This document shows, in pieces, positions 1 to 64,000 of a DNA stretch of 64,000 nt. A program made the position numbers and the translations under genes. The notes beneath the pieces were generated by a model. It was not told where the DNA came from. It did no database searches and worked only from the letters and a program-made list of their open reading frames with translations. Numbering within the stretch: position 1 is the stretch's first letter; every line of letters starts with the position of its first letter. Where the stretch lies: contig CM072526.1 of assembly GCA_036898135.1 (NCBI GenBank), positions 7,715,187 through 7,779,186 on the forward strand, in the 5' to 3' direction. This stretch comes from Oncomelania hupensis (Eukaryota; Mollusca; Gastropoda; Littorinimorpha; Pomatiopsidae).

Positions 1-283
1 TAATAATACATGACAACATTCAGTTATGAACCCTGACTTCCACTGACATTATAATAATACATTACAACATGCAGTTATGAAACGTGACTTCCACTGAAAT
101 AATAATAAAACATTACAACAATAATACATTACCACACTACACTACAACACATGTACTATAATACAATATAAGTTTTAAAAATCTGTATTATTCATTACAG
201 AAATAATAAACAGCCATTTGTGGGAAAAAACAAACAAGAGAAATGAAATACATGGCCAAGTGAAATGAAAAGATATGACCAAC

Positions 284-63295
<63,012 letters not shown>

Positions 63296-63409
63296 CTGAC
63301 AAAATAATAATAAGAGTCATCAATAGTTTTTATATAGTGCAATTCCTATAAACATGTCAAATCACACATAATCATGTCACACTACTTACATTCAAAGCAA
63401 CTTTACAGC

Positions 63410-63865
63410 CTACTGATTGACTGATTGATTGTTGAGGTAGACAAGCCCAATCCACCTTTGATTGGTTGTTGAGGTAGACAAGCCCAGTTCACCATTGATT
63501 GGTTGTTGAGGTAGACAAGCCCAGTACACCATTGATTGATTGTTGAGGTAGACAAGCCCAGCCCACCATTGATTGATTGTTGAGGTAGACAAGCCCAGTC
63601 CACCATTGATTGGTTGTTGAGATAGACGAGCCCAGTCCACCATTGATTGATTGTTGAGATAGACGAGCCCAGTCCACCATTAATTGGTTGTTGAGGTAGA
63701 CAAGCCCAGTACACCATTGATTGATTTTTGAGGTAGACAAGCCAAGTACACCATTGATTGATTGTTGAGGTAGACAAGCCCAGTACACCATTGATTGATT
63801 GTTGAGGTAGACAAGCCCAGAACACCATTGATTGATTGTTGAGGTAGACAAGCCCAGAACACCAT
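63410..63865. repeat. 37-bp minisatellite, about 12 copies
   Basis: Unit 'ttgaggtagacaagcccagt' + 'acaccattgattgattg', upstream of exon e1. Not a multiple of three, so the apparent frame rotates. Confidence 0.95.
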
Positions 63866-64000
63866 AAAAGTGTTTTTAGGGCCACACTTTATCCGTCCTT
63901 ACACAGAACTAGTTTAACACACAATGAAAATCCCACTACCTTTTGCTTTTGCACCCAGTTTACACAATTAAAATTCCATACACTCTTTGTGCATTTGAGC

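Overview
The window is eukaryotic genomic DNA. It has AT-rich introns, GT-AG splice junctions, microsatellites, many minisatellites, fragments of non-LTR retrotransposons and tRNA-like SINE fragments. The overall look (very repeat-rich introns, a 'tgaccttgacc'-type interspersed repeat, a LINE ending in GGATA repeats) suggests a marine invertebrate, most likely a mollusc. That assignment is inference.

Almost all supported coding sequence belongs to one gene on the minus strand. I place 46 internal exons (e1 to e46 in transcription order, from 63295 down to 284), about 10.5 kb of coding sequence or roughly 3,490 residues. No start codon exon or stop codon exon is visible, so the gene runs off both ends. 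Reading phase is continuous across all neighbouring exon pairs except one (e11 to e12). The protein is a tandemly modular, glycine-rich, beta-rich protein. It shows about ten GGRI-type cores, recurrent GTVY-type cores, GD-x-T/S-G motifs and many N-glycosylation sequons. A large secreted or cell-surface protein is the most economical reading, but I cannot name the family or give a function.

Layout from the 5' side of the gene (right) to the 3' side (left): 63-54 kb holds e1-e8, a 37-bp array, an array of duplicated splice acceptors, a 48-bp array and one LINE copy. 53.6-45.7 kb holds e9-e13, long GAT/ATC/ATT and CTG-ACA arrays, a damaged exon (e12) and a probable missing exon. 45.7-35 kb holds e14-e21, a LINE copy, a 1-kb interspersed repeat and a 43-bp array. 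34-30 kb holds a 60-bp array and the very large exon e22. 30-17.8 kb holds e23-e34, among them a GC-AG intron and a 27-bp donor array. 17.8-11.9 kb is a 58-bp minisatellite of about 100 copies. 11.4-0.3 kb holds e35-e46 with several smaller arrays and three LINE fragments.

The most striking observation is that at least eight of the tandem duplications are built from exon-intron boundaries of this gene. The repeated unit contains the end of an exon together with its functional-looking splice donor or acceptor, and the array runs directly into the real splice site. The extreme cases are about 100 copies of a splice donor (11.87-17.82 kb), 24 copies of a splice acceptor (60.59-62.11 kb), and six copies of a donor in a 27-bp unit that is reading-frame neutral (29.55-29.73 kb).
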